A stretch of DNA of 64,000 nucleotides, taken from Bombiscardovia coagulans. Lineage in GTDB: Bacteria; Actinomycetota; Actinomycetes; Actinomycetales; Bifidobacteriaceae. Under the pieces are notes generated by a model. It searched no databases. It was not told the origin of the DNA and saw nothing but the letters and a program-made list of their open reading frames with translations. Shown in pieces: positions 39,552 to 48,243 of the stretch (within the stretch, counting starts at the first letter, position 1; each line of letters opens with the position of its first letter). Location of the stretch: contig NZ_MWWS01000004.1 in assembly GCF_002259585.1 (NCBI RefSeq), positions 124,001 through 188,000 of the forward strand, given 5' to 3'. The position numbers were made by a program, and so were the translations under genes.

Positions 39552-40988
39552 ATGAATAGTAAACTCGATCACCCCGTAAATCCAGAGACAACAAAGCAAT
39601 CTCATACAGAGAAAAGCAATCAAAGACAACTACAAAATCCCACTGACTCTTCAGTTACGTCACCTTCTCAGACCGTATCGGTTCAAGCTTTAACTTCAAT
39701 GGACGCTCACATACCGTTTTGGAAGGGACTTCCATTCGGCTTACAACATGTCTTGGCTATGTTTGTAGCTAACCTAGCCCCCATCTTCTTAGTAGCAGCC
39801 GCTGCAAAAATGACACCAGAGCAGTCAGCTGCACTCATCCAGAACGGTCTCCTCGTCGCAGGTTTAGGTACCTGTCTTCAACTCTATCCCCTATGGAAGT
39901 TCGGCGCTCGTTTGCCTATGGTAACTGGCATTTCTTTTACCTATGTAGCCGCGGCTGTAACGATTGTGTCCCATCAAGGATATGGGACCGTTATTGGAGC
40001 AGTTATCGCTGGCGGTCTCGTCGAGCTGATATTAGGACTAACCGTCAATTACTGGCGTCGTTTTGTACCACCAATTGTCTCCGCTATCGTTGTAACTTCA
40101 ATCGGTTTCTCATTACTTTCGGTTGGCGCTCAATCATTCGGTGGTGGTGCAGGAGCACCAGACTTTGGGTCTTGGCAAAATCTCTTACTAGCAACTATTT
40201 CTTTGGTGGCGTGCTTGGCTTTCCAGCTACTTGCTAAAGGTACTGCAAAGCAGCTTTCTGTCCTTTTCGGCTTGGTTGTCGGCTATCTTTCAGCACTGGT
40301 CTTACATATGGTTGACTTCTCCAACTTCCAATCACTCGATATTGTTTCAATGCCCCACTTGATGCCTTTCAAGCCAGAATTCGATGCCGGCGCCATTATC
40401 TCTTTTGCTTTACTATATGTCGTTTCATCAGTTGAAGTGATTGGCGATACTACTGCATTATGCAAGGTCGGCTTAAACCGTAGCCCGTCTGATAAAGAAA
40501 TGCGTGGTGCAATATCTGGAGACGGAGCCATCTCAATCATTTCTGGTGTTTTTGGCTGCCTCCCATTGACTTCGTTCGCACAAAATATAGGTCTGGTAGC
40601 TATGACCAAAGTCGTTAATCGTAAGGTAATTTTCTCAGGCGGACTCATACTCGTCTTAGCCTCATTCATTCCCTGCATTGCTGCGGTGTTCAACTCGCTA
40701 CCTCAAGCAGTACTGGGTGGTTGCACCATTATGATGTTCGGCAATATCATACTTTCAGGTTTTCAAATGATTGCAGAAGCCGGATTCTCCCAACGTAACA
40801 TTACTATTGCAGCTCTGTCACTCACCATAGGAATCGGATTTACTCAGGTTCACGATATCTTTGCCACCTTTCCCGTTCTTTTCCAATCCATTTTTGCCTC
40901 GAACTGTATAGCGGTAGCATTTGTGGTAGCGGTAATAGCAAATGTCGTTCTACCAAGCGAAGACCACTTTCTCATTACCCGTTCTTGA
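39552..40988 (+). CDS. Xanthine/urate-type purine permease (NCS2 family)
   Basis: A 478-residue nucleobase:cation symporter-2 with a hydrophilic N-terminus of about 55 residues and some 12-14 membrane segments. FGLQHVLAMFVANLAPIFLVAAA starts the first helix. SSVEVIGDTTAL near residue 295 and CLPLTSFAQNIGLVAMTKVVNRKV near 335 are typical of the xanthine/uric acid branch, with QNIG in the substrate site. It likely imports xanthine or guanine; xpt lies 4.8 kb downstream on the same strand. GAAGGC precedes the ATG. Confidence 0.9.
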   Translation: MNSKLDHPVNPETTKQSHTEKSNQRQLQNPTDSSVTSPSQTVSVQALTSMDAHIPFWKGLPFGLQHVLAMFVANLAPIFLVAAAAKMTPEQSAALIQNGLLVAGLGTCLQLYPLWKFGARLPMVTGISFTYVAAAVTIVSHQGYGTVIGAVIAGGLVELILGLTVNYWRRFVPPIVSAIVVTSIGFSLLSVGAQSFGGGAGAPDFGSWQNLLLATISLVACLAFQLLAKGTAKQLSVLFGLVVGYLSALVLHMVDFSNFQSLDIVSMPHLMPFKPEFDAGAIISFALLYVVSSVEVIGDTTALCKVGLNRSPSDKEMRGAISGDGAISIISGVFGCLPLTSFAQNIGLVAMTKVVNRKVIFSGGLILVLASFIPCIAAVFNSLPQAVLGGCTIMMFGNIILSGFQMIAEAGFSQRNITIAALSLTIGIGFTQVHDIFATFPVLFQSIFASNCIAVAFVVAVIANVVLPSEDHFLITRS

Positions 40989-41111
40989 AGATTACCTACT
41001 CCGCATGTATCTCACATAAGGAATATTTGACTGTGCCCTCATATATGCTGTGGAATGCATAGAGAGAGTTAGCATGAATATTACATCTTTCATAGGTTAG
41101 GAAGGGACAAC

Positions 41112-42446
41112 ATGAGCTTTATGGGTAGTAAATCTGCAGCGCGGCATGCCGATAAGAAAAACTGTCCAATACGATTACTTACCGTTGGCATAGCAAGCAT
41201 TGCGGCTGGAGCCACTCTCCTAGGCTTCGTTTCTCCCGCACTTGCTGCAGACAATAGTACTGATCAGAACACAGTGAACGAACAAATCGCAGCAGCATCG
41301 AAGGCACTTGAAAAGGCCAAAGCCACTCTAACTGATAAAAAGAATGCAGCAGATCAGGCAACTGCTTATAAAGCACAAGGAACTGCGGGTTACTTTAAAT
41401 ACGTTGGAGCCACCGGTGCTTATCAGGTTCTCACAGACTCAACCGTCAACGGCAAGTTAGCTCCTTCCATTAAATTGGGAGACCCTAAGGATGCAACAAG
41501 CATAGATAACATGGTCGCGACCATGGAACAGCTGCAAAAAGCAAACCAACTGCGTGTGAATGAAGGAAAGCCAGAACTTAAGGTCTCCGATACCCTAATG
41601 GCTATTGCCCAAGCTGATGTTGACTGGGCATCAACGAACATAGATCATCCCCAGCAGTTCACCGTTGGAGAGAATTTGTCGTGGGGTAACATTGACCCGT
41701 TTATCAGCTGGTATGACGAAGAAAAGGCTGCACATGACTTTAACGTAGCCCACCCTTCTGATCCTCAGAAGATTGATGGCCACTACCTTAACATTGTCAG
41801 TGACAAGTATGACATAACTGGTTTCGCAAAGTCTCAATATCCTAATCCATACAACAACATGACATACGGGCAAACCTTTTACATGAGTTCTGCCATAAAG
41901 TCTGTTGCACCTGCCAGTTATGAGGAAAAAGATAAGTCTCAGCTTGTCAGTGCTTCCTACACACATCCTGCTGCTAATATAGCCACCCCAGCCTCAGTAT
42001 TCACCGCTGCAGCTGACACCAGCAACATCTATGCGGGTTCAAGAACAATGACAGTTGCCGATTATACTGCCAATCTTAAAACCTATCAGAATTGGATAGC
42101 TGATCCTCAGAAAGATGTTTCTTCTGCTCAAGCAGCCGTGGATAATGCTCAAGCAGCTTATGATGCTCTTATAGCAAAGCAACAGCCAAAGCCAGGTAAC
42201 ACCCCCACAGCTCCTAAGCCACCGACTCCAGACCGCATCAATCGAGCCCATGGGACAGCACCAGGTTCAAAGCCAGTATCTGATCCTGTGCAAGGAAGGG
42301 CACTACCTAAAACGCGCACCTCAGCTGATCCAGCTAAGACACGCTTAGCACAAACTGGCAGTAATATATTAGGCGTAGTCGCCGTAGCCATAGGACTGTG
42401 CTTGACTGCGGTATCTGCCTTTGTACTCAAGCGCAAGGCGGTCTAA
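41112..42446 (+). CDS. Sortase-anchored cell-surface protein with CAP/SCP-like domain
   Basis: A 444-residue secreted protein. A signal peptide (about 1-45, basic start, hydrophobic core, cleavage after ALA) is followed by a short coiled coil (about 50-80). A CAP-like domain spans about 130-285 (NQLRVNEGKPELKVSDTLM, VGENLSWG, then HYLNIVSDKYDITGFA). A second Ala-rich coil lies near 340-365, then a Pro-rich wall-spanning stretch (PKPGNTPTAPKPPTP). The C-terminus is a sortase signal LAQTG (412-416), a hydrophobic helix and KRKAV. Such surface proteins can act in adhesion; CAP function is unknown here. AGGAAGGG precedes the ATG, and a terminator follows. Confidence 0.85.
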   Translation: MSFMGSKSAARHADKKNCPIRLLTVGIASIAAGATLLGFVSPALAADNSTDQNTVNEQIAAASKALEKAKATLTDKKNAADQATAYKAQGTAGYFKYVGATGAYQVLTDSTVNGKLAPSIKLGDPKDATSIDNMVATMEQLQKANQLRVNEGKPELKVSDTLMAIAQADVDWASTNIDHPQQFTVGENLSWGNIDPFISWYDEEKAAHDFNVAHPSDPQKIDGHYLNIVSDKYDITGFAKSQYPNPYNNMTYGQTFYMSSAIKSVAPASYEEKDKSQLVSASYTHPAANIATPASVFTAAADTSNIYAGSRTMTVADYTANLKTYQNWIADPQKDVSSAQAAVDNAQAAYDALIAKQQPKPGNTPTAPKPPTPDRINRAHGTAPGSKPVSDPVQGRALPKTRTSADPAKTRLAQTGSNILGVVAVAIGLCLTAVSAFVLKRKAV

Positions 42447-42477
42447 GGCCGTTATCCATAACGCACTATTCCCAATC

Positions 42478-42520
42478 GGGGTTCTGCTAGCTGATTGTTG
42501 TCACTAGCAGAACCCCTTTT
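42478..42520 (+). terminator. Terminator of the CAP-domain surface protein gene
   Basis: GGGGTTCTGCTAG (42478-42490) pairs with CTAGCAGAACCCC (42504-42516), a perfect 13-bp stem, followed by TTTT. It also lies just beyond the converging helicase gene stop (42546). Confidence 0.88.
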
Positions 42521-42545
42521 CTGTTATGAGTTATGGGAGCTGAAA

Positions 42546-45134
42546 TTAGAGTTTTTCTATAGGAGCCAACCGTAACAATAAACGTTTTACTCCGTCTGAG
42601 CCAAAATCCACAGTCAGCACAGAGTTGTTACCTTTATCCTGTATGTCAACAACCGTTCCCAAACCATACTTATCGTGAGCCACCTTGTCGCCAACACAGA
42701 AATCTGCGATGCTCAGTTTCGATCCGGAAGGTTGAGTTGCTGTTGGCGCAGAACGCCGAGCGGTAACTTTCCTAGTGGTCACCTTCCCTGCCCGGCTCGA
42801 ACTGTATTGGTGTCTTTGGCTGCTCAACGAACTTGATGAAAATCGCTTATAACCGGATCTACCAGAACCGTACGAACTATTAGCATTATATCTTTCATTC
42901 GAGGGACTGGCGGTAGCTGATCTGGAAGAGCCAAAGACTGATGATGAATCGAATTCGTCATCTTCATATCCGGAGAATTCATTATCATGCTGATGTCCCC
43001 AAGTTCTGTGCATGCGTTCAGTACTTGACTGTTTGCGTTCCCACTCGATGAGTTCATCTGGGATATCATCAAGAAACTGACTAGGCAACATTTCGCTAGA
43101 CTGACCCCATTGAGCCCTCACAGAAGCACGAGTAAGATACAGACGACGTTTTGCACGTGTAATGCCCACATATGCAAGGCGACGCTCTTCTTCCAATTCG
43201 TTTTCGTCTTCCAGTGAGCGCGAGTGAGGGAAGGTGCCCTGTTCCATACCTGGCAAAAAGACAACTGGATATTCTAGACCCTTCGCAGTATGCAAAGTCA
43301 TAAGAGTTACTTTACCGTTATCTTCACCTGTATCGGGCAACTGATCTGAATCAGCTACCAAGGCAGTTGTCTCGAGAAAACCTGCTAAGGTAGCGTCGGG
43401 TGTTTTTTGCTCAAACTCTGCAGCTACCGATTGTAGCTGAGAAAGATTTTCCACACGAGAGGCATCTTGAGGATCACTTGACTGACGCAATTGGAGGAGC
43501 ATATCTGAAGCTTTCAAGACCTCAGCAACAATTTCTGATGGCTTATTGTCGTGTTCGTTAGCGAATACTCGCAAGCTTTGCATTAAGGATCGGAAAGATT
43601 CGAGTTTTTTAGCAGTTAACGTAGGTATGTTGTCAATCTGCTCGTAGTGCTCTATGCCTGACCAAAAACTGACGTTATGAGTATCTGCAAATACACTAAT
43701 CAACGCTTCAGCTCGTGAACCCAATCCTCGCTTAGGCACATTGAGAATTCTCCTCATATTCACGTCATCATCGGGATTAGCAATGACTTGCAGATAGGCT
43801 AAAGCATCCTTGACTTCTCGACGCTCATAGAATTTTGTCCCACCAACCAATTGGTAAGGAATGCCTGCATTGATAAGACCCTCTTCTAGAACTCGGGACT
43901 GAGCGTTCGCACGATACATAATTGCCATATCGGAGTATGCTATACCGCTTTCAGCACGAAGACGGGCAATCTGAGTACAAATCCATGCTGCTTCTTGCTG
44001 AGCATTATCAGCAGCGTAGCCCACAATCGACTCACCCTTGCCTAAATCGGTCCACAGTTTTTTAGGTGTTCGCGAGGAATTCTTAGATATTACTGCATTA
44101 GCCGCATCCAAAATTGTTTGCGTGGAACGATAATTTTGTTCCAGCATAATTGTTTTGGCACCAGGAAAGTCTGATTCGAAGTCACGTATATTGCTAATAT
44201 CAGCCCCTCGGAATGCATAAATTGACTGATCAGAGTCGCCAACTACTGTAATCCATGCCTGACCTTCTTTACCAGCAGCAACCGGCCTAGCTATCGATTG
44301 TTCCTGATCCGACTGTCTATTTTGAAGATGCTGACCATCAACGCCTGCGAGTTCACGTAAGAGCACATATTGAGCATGGTTAGTATCCTGATACTCATCG
44401 ACTAAAATATAACGGAATTTGTGATGGTAATACTGCGCAACCAAAGGAGATTTTCGTAGCAATTCAACCGTACGTACTATAAGATCGTCAAAATCTACAG
44501 CATTAGCTTGGGCTAAGCGATACTCATATTCAGCATAAAAGACTGAGTAAAGTTCTTCTTCGTTGCCAAAACGCACAGCAATTTGTTGTCCACGCTGACC
44601 GGGCTTGTAATCGGGTGCAAACGCTTTACGTTGTTCCTGCCACGTTTGCAAATTATTTTTATAATCAGAAATATGCGACAGAATGTTGCGGGGCGTATAT
44701 CGTTTCATATCCACATTAAGATCCGCACCGATGAGTTTAATTAAACGCTCGCTGTCAGAAGTATCATAAATAGAAAAACCGGACCTGAGACCAATCTCAC
44801 CACCATCACGTCGTAATATACGCACACAGGCTGAATGGAAGGTAGACACCCACATGCGCTCAGCAACTGGGCCTATGAGCTGACCTAGACGTTCTCGCAT
44901 TTCAGCTGCGGCTTTGTTGGTAAAGGTTATCGCAAGAATCTGGCTAGGCCACGCACCAAACTGATTAAGAATCCAAGCAATTCTACGAGTTAGTACGCGG
45001 GTTTTACCTGACCCTGCCCCCGCTCCTATTAACAGTGCGGGTCCTCGATATTGTACAGCTTGTGCTTGCTGTTCGTTCAGTCCAGAAAGCAAATCATCAG
45101 CACTGCGTTGCATCAAGTCAGGATTGTCAAACAC
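42546..45134 (-). CDS. pcrA: ATP-dependent DNA helicase PcrA/UvrD
   Basis: An 862-residue SF1A helicase for repair and replication restart. Walker A is GAGAGSGKTRVLTRRI near residue 40. Motif II VDEYQDTNHAQY lies near residue 250, with GDSDQSIYAFRGA, EQNYRST, VTLMTLHTAKGLEYPVVFLPGMEQG near 610 and YVGITRAKRRLYL following. After a disordered Ser/Arg/Tyr-rich linker (about 700-800) the C-terminal Tudor-like domain DKVAHDKYGLGTVVDIQDKG is seen, as in PcrA. The start is GTG with GAGAGG upstream. Confidence 0.95.
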   Translation of the reverse strand: MFDNPDLMQRSADDLLSGLNEQQAQAVQYRGPALLIGAGAGSGKTRVLTRRIAWILNQFGAWPSQILAITFTNKAAAEMRERLGQLIGPVAERMWVSTFHSACVRILRRDGGEIGLRSGFSIYDTSDSERLIKLIGADLNVDMKRYTPRNILSHISDYKNNLQTWQEQRKAFAPDYKPGQRGQQIAVRFGNEEELYSVFYAEYEYRLAQANAVDFDDLIVRTVELLRKSPLVAQYYHHKFRYILVDEYQDTNHAQYVLLRELAGVDGQHLQNRQSDQEQSIARPVAAGKEGQAWITVVGDSDQSIYAFRGADISNIRDFESDFPGAKTIMLEQNYRSTQTILDAANAVISKNSSRTPKKLWTDLGKGESIVGYAADNAQQEAAWICTQIARLRAESGIAYSDMAIMYRANAQSRVLEEGLINAGIPYQLVGGTKFYERREVKDALAYLQVIANPDDDVNMRRILNVPKRGLGSRAEALISVFADTHNVSFWSGIEHYEQIDNIPTLTAKKLESFRSLMQSLRVFANEHDNKPSEIVAEVLKASDMLLQLRQSSDPQDASRVENLSQLQSVAAEFEQKTPDATLAGFLETTALVADSDQLPDTGEDNGKVTLMTLHTAKGLEYPVVFLPGMEQGTFPHSRSLEDENELEEERRLAYVGITRAKRRLYLTRASVRAQWGQSSEMLPSQFLDDIPDELIEWERKQSSTERMHRTWGHQHDNEFSGYEDDEFDSSSVFGSSRSATASPSNERYNANSSYGSGRSGYKRFSSSSLSSQRHQYSSSRAGKVTTRKVTARRSAPTATQPSGSKLSIADFCVGDKVAHDKYGLGTVVDIQDKGNNSVLTVDFGSDGVKRLLLRLAPIEKL

Positions 45135-45243
45135 TTAGAGCCTCTCAATATTCACTTGGTCGTGTCACTCATAGTCAGGTCAAAATAGAGACCCCAAAGA
45201 CTCAGTTCTACCACATACGAAGGTCATCTAACATGCAACTATC

Positions 45244-45293
45244 ACTGCAAAAACGCAAAGCACCTCGGAAGATAATAATCGTTCCGAGGTGCT
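45244..45293 (-). terminator. Terminator of the LEA-like gene
   Basis: AGCACCTCGGAA (45259-45270) and TTCCGAGGTGCT (45282-45293) form a perfect 12-bp stem. On the minus strand it is followed by TTGCGTTTTTGC. Confidence 0.8.
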
Positions 45294-45314
45294 GAGAATA
45301 GAGGACAGCTCCAA

Positions 45315-45542
45315 TTACTGGTCCATCTGATCCTTTGCCTTATTCTTCATGTCCGTGGCGCTCTGCTCTGCTTTGGCCTTAGCTACATTGGCATCTGCCT
45401 TAGCTTGGTCAGCCGCGTCGGACATTTTATCTTTAGCTGTCTCTGCAGCATCAGACATCTTGTCTTTTGCAGCATCTGCAACATCAGATATTTTATCCCC
45501 TGCTGCCTTCATGGCATCCTTTGCACTATCTAAAATACTCAT
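45315..45542 (-). CDS. Small LEA-like 11-mer repeat protein
   Basis: A 75-residue hydrophilic, alanine/lysine/aspartate-rich protein with no Cys, Trp, Pro, Tyr or Phe. Three tandem 11-residue units are visible: DKISDVADAAK (16-26), DKMSDAAETAK (27-37) and DKMSDAADQAK (38-48). The preceding DSAKDAMKAAG and the following Ala/Lys region are looser copies. The 11-mer amphipathic helix pattern is that of group 3 LEA and related stress proteins. A strong AGGAGG 6 bases before the ATG and its own terminator show it is a real, probably well-expressed gene. Function (desiccation or membrane protection) is inference. Confidence 0.85.
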   Translation of the reverse strand: MSILDSAKDAMKAAGDKISDVADAAKDKMSDAAETAKDKMSDAADQAKADANVAKAKAEQSATDMKNKAKDQMDQ

Positions 45543-45630
45543 CTGGTCCTCCTTGTTTTTGATATACGCGACATTAATAACGCGTGACCAATTGAGTCAT
45601 TTTCTATTTTAGCAGAGAAATTACAAAATT

Positions 45631-45658
45631 TTGACAACTTTGTAAAAATCCTTATTTT
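45631..45658 (+). promoter_or_regulatory. Candidate promoter upstream of xpt
   Basis: A consensus TTGACA (45631-45636) and the A/T box ATTTTA (45654-45659) are 17 bases apart. It would give a leader of about 140 bases before the xpt ATG. The -10 match is weak. Confidence 0.35.
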
Positions 45659-45807
45659 AAGCCAAATGGTCACTTAAAAACAAGAAAACTACAAACACTC
45701 TTAGGTCAAGCTGAGCGTCTATGCTAGTCAGCATTAAGGTGGGTTCGACAAGTAACAAGCTTAGTTCAAGCCCAACAGGTGTATTCGTCACAACCAAAAG
45801 GATTTAC

Positions 45808-46395
45808 ATGAAGGAATTAGAGGATCGCATCCGTCGTGATGGAACCATAAAGCCTGGAAATGTGCTCAAAGTAGATGCTTTTCTCAACCACCAATGTGAT
45901 GTAGCACTATTCGACGCTATGGGAGCACATTGGGCTCAACTGTTTGCAGGCCGTCAGATTGATAAGATTCTCACGATTGAAGCTTCCGGTATCGGAATCG
46001 CATGTGTTGCAGCTCGCCATTTCGGAAATGTACCAGTTGTTTTTGCTAAAAAAACGCAGTCCATTAACTTGGACGGAGACCAATACGTTTCCAGTATTTA
46101 TTCTTTTACGAAACAGCGTGAGTACCCAGTGATTGTTGCTAAACGATTCTTGCAGGCCGGAGAACATGTGCTTCTTATCGATGATTTCCTTGCAAAAGGC
46201 AATGCGCTTCACGGACTCATAGACATCTGCAAGCATGCTGGTGTCATTGTCGAAGGCATAGGTATAGCGATCGAAAAAGGTTTCCAAGAGGGTGGCTCAA
46301 AACTACGAAAAGAAGGTTATGACGTTAAGTCTCTTGCAATTGTAGAAAAGATGGATGCTGATACCGGCAATATAGAGTTCGCAACGACTGATTGA
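45808..46395 (+). CDS. xpt: Xanthine phosphoribosyltransferase
   Basis: A 195-residue purine salvage enzyme converting xanthine and PRPP to XMP. The PRPP-binding motif is [15 protein letters not shown] near residue 125, and the N-terminal [20 protein letters not shown] and [12 protein letters not shown] are typical of Xpt. The start is the ATG at 45808, with AAAAGGA 5 bases upstream; an upstream in-frame extension to 45721 has no homology-like character. It partners functionally with the purine permease at 39552 and with guaA. No purine riboswitch was recognised in the long leader. Confidence 0.95.
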   Translation: MKELEDRIRRDGTIKPGNVLKVDAFLNHQCDVALFDAMGAHWAQLFAGRQIDKILTIEASGIGIACVAARHFGNVPVVFAKKTQSINLDGDQYVSSIYSFTKQREYPVIVAKRFLQAGEHVLLIDDFLAKGNALHGLIDICKHAGVIVEGIGIAIEKGFQEGGSKLRKEGYDVKSLAIVEKMDADTGNIEFATTD

Positions 46396-46550
46396 AACTA
46401 GCTAGCAGCTTTTCTACAACTAGCACATTGCGACCTAACCAGCGCTGCCGCTTGTGTTTCTACTGAGTATCAATCCGGCAGAAACACAGTGACATTCCAA
46501 CAGAGTACTTTGTTGAGTCAAACTTGGCACAGTTTTCAATTGTACGTAGT

Positions 46551-47771
46551 TTAGTGTGCTTCCATATAAGAGATAATTCGATCTACACCAATCCGCAAAT
46601 CCTCCATAGAGGCCGCATAAGATATGCGCACATAGCCGTCTCCCCCAGCTCCGAAGCTTGCACCTGGTATAACTGCAACTTTACCTTCTCGAGCAAGACC
46701 ATAAGCAAACTTCCAAGAGTCTCTCATTCGTTCTGGGAGTTGAAGAAACAGGTAAAACGCTCCTTGTGGTTCCACCACCCGCAGACCAGCATTCCGTAGA
46801 GACCTCAGCATAAAATCTCGGCGATCCATGTAGACATTCTTCATAGTCTGAGCATCAGTTCTACCTTGACTAAAAGCCTCTGCAGCAGCATATTGGGCAT
46901 TAGCAGTCACACAGGTGATGGTGAATTCGCTCACCTTCGCAATTTCAGTGATGACATCAGCAGGTCCTGCTACGGTGCCAATGCGCCAACCCGTCATAGC
47001 ATGAGATTTGGAAACTCCATTGAGTACGACACTTTGCTCAGGTAGAACTTCCCCCATAGAGACGTGTTTACCAGCATACGTTAGTTCTGAATAAATCTCA
47101 TCGGAGAGCACAAATATCCCATACTGTTTAGCTACCTCTCCCAATTCTTTAAGCTGGCTTTGTGTGTATGTAACTCCTGTAGGGTTACTTGGATAATTCA
47201 GAATTACAACTTTTGCAGAATCACGATGGGATTCTATTGCGTTTTGTAGCTTTTCTGGTGTAAGCAGAAAACCATCAGCTGAGGTGTCAATGGAAACTAC
47301 ATGACCCCCTGCCAGTTGTGTAACAGGAAAGTAGAGGGGGAAAATAGGTGTAGGAATAAAAACGGTATCCCCCTGATTCAACATTGCCGTCAAGCTAGAA
47401 TATATCCCACCTGTAGCACCTGCCGTTACAAGAAGTTCCCTCTCCGGATCATACCTAGTGCCATATTGATCAGCAAAAAAATCACTCGCTGCTTGACGAA
47501 GTTGTAACAGTCCACGACTGTCCAGGTAGTGAGATTGGTCAGCTTCAATGGAAGCAACCGCTGCAGCCTTAATATGGTCCGGTGTCGTAAAGTCAGGCTC
47601 TCCCAATGTCAGCTTCACAATGTCTTGAATCTGACTAATCTCTGCATTAAATTGCAAGATGTCACTAGTTGCTTGAGCCCTTACCCTGCGATTCATCTGT
47701 TCTGCCAAACTCATGCCCTGATTCTCTGCCTCCATATAACTCTTCAGTTGCTTAATTGCGGTATGTACCAT
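46551..47771 (-). CDS. PLP-dependent class I/II aminotransferase
   Basis: A 406-residue aspartate aminotransferase-fold enzyme. Motifs: VKLTLGEPDFTTPDHIK near residue 54, LLVTAGATGGIYSSLTAML, ILNYPSNPTGVTY near 195, and the PLP lysine in VVLNGVSKSHAMTGWRIG near 255. It is likely an aspartate, PatA-type or aromatic aminotransferase; the substrate is not set by sequence. Several starts are possible; the ATG at 47714 (MSLAEQMNRRVR) matches family N-termini better than 47771. Confidence 0.9.
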   Translation of the reverse strand: MVHTAIKQLKSYMEAENQGMSLAEQMNRRVRAQATSDILQFNAEISQIQDIVKLTLGEPDFTTPDHIKAAAVASIEADQSHYLDSRGLLQLRQAASDFFADQYGTRYDPERELLVTAGATGGIYSSLTAMLNQGDTVFIPTPIFPLYFPVTQLAGGHVVSIDTSADGFLLTPEKLQNAIESHRDSAKVVILNYPSNPTGVTYTQSQLKELGEVAKQYGIFVLSDEIYSELTYAGKHVSMGEVLPEQSVVLNGVSKSHAMTGWRIGTVAGPADVITEIAKVSEFTITCVTANAQYAAAEAFSQGRTDAQTMKNVYMDRRDFMLRSLRNAGLRVVEPQGAFYLFLQLPERMRDSWKFAYGLAREGKVAVIPGASFGAGGDGYVRISYAASMEDLRIGVDRIISYMEAH

Positions 47772-48180
47772 GCCAACAAGACTTTCAACATACGTTCTTT
47801 GCCTCGACCGTACAGAATTTCTCCATCCCCGCCCTGTATTTACCTAGTTGGTGTTACGCACATAGCTGGTATTGTATTCATGAGTGTGAACGAGGATATT
47901 ACTGCTTCTGTTCAGGATTTTTTTCAGCATCTTTCCTATAGGATCATTATTTCACTGTGTCCTTGCCCAAGCAAAATTCGTTACCTCCAATCTACTCTGA
48001 GATTGACTACATTCATGTCGTTCGTTTGTGTACCATATTCTTCAACTCTGCTGAATGAGCAAAACAACGATTGGGCTGCCCCTTGCAACGGTATTTTCCA
48101 GTCACCTACAGTTCTACATTTTTAATGTGAACTACAGCTATAGAACCGTGTCTCAAACAGGTAAGACAAATGTCGCAAGA
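47772..48180. other. Intergenic region between aminotransferase and guaA
   Basis: About 410 bases with no convincing gene. A plus-strand frame from the ATG at 47880 runs 81 codons but has no ribosome binding site and an odd composition. The aminotransferase promoter must lie at the left end. Confidence 0.5.
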
Positions 48181-48184
48181 TTGA

Positions 48185-48226
48185 TAAAAAAACAAAGAAC
48201 TAGCAGCCTGATTGCCACTAGTTCTT
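48185..48226 (-). terminator. Terminator of guaA
   Basis: AAGAACTAG (48195-48203) and CTAGTTCTT (48218-48226) form a 9-bp stem; on the minus strand TGTTTTTTTATC follows. It lies 18 bases after the guaA stop. Confidence 0.82.
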
Positions 48227-48243
48227 CAATCAACATATTATGC

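Noticed and set aside
42158-42436. 92-codon minus-strand frame
   Set aside because: Antisense to the Pro-rich wall region of the surface protein; low-complexity mirror.
45660-45807. Possible purine or xanthine riboswitch in the xpt leader
   Set aside because: The leader is long enough, but none of the conserved purine-riboswitch core or loop sequences were found.
47880-48125. 81-codon plus-strand frame between the aminotransferase and guaA
   Set aside because: No Shine-Dalgarno and Cys/Ser-rich composition unlike neighbouring proteins; it is the tail of a frame antisense to the aminotransferase.
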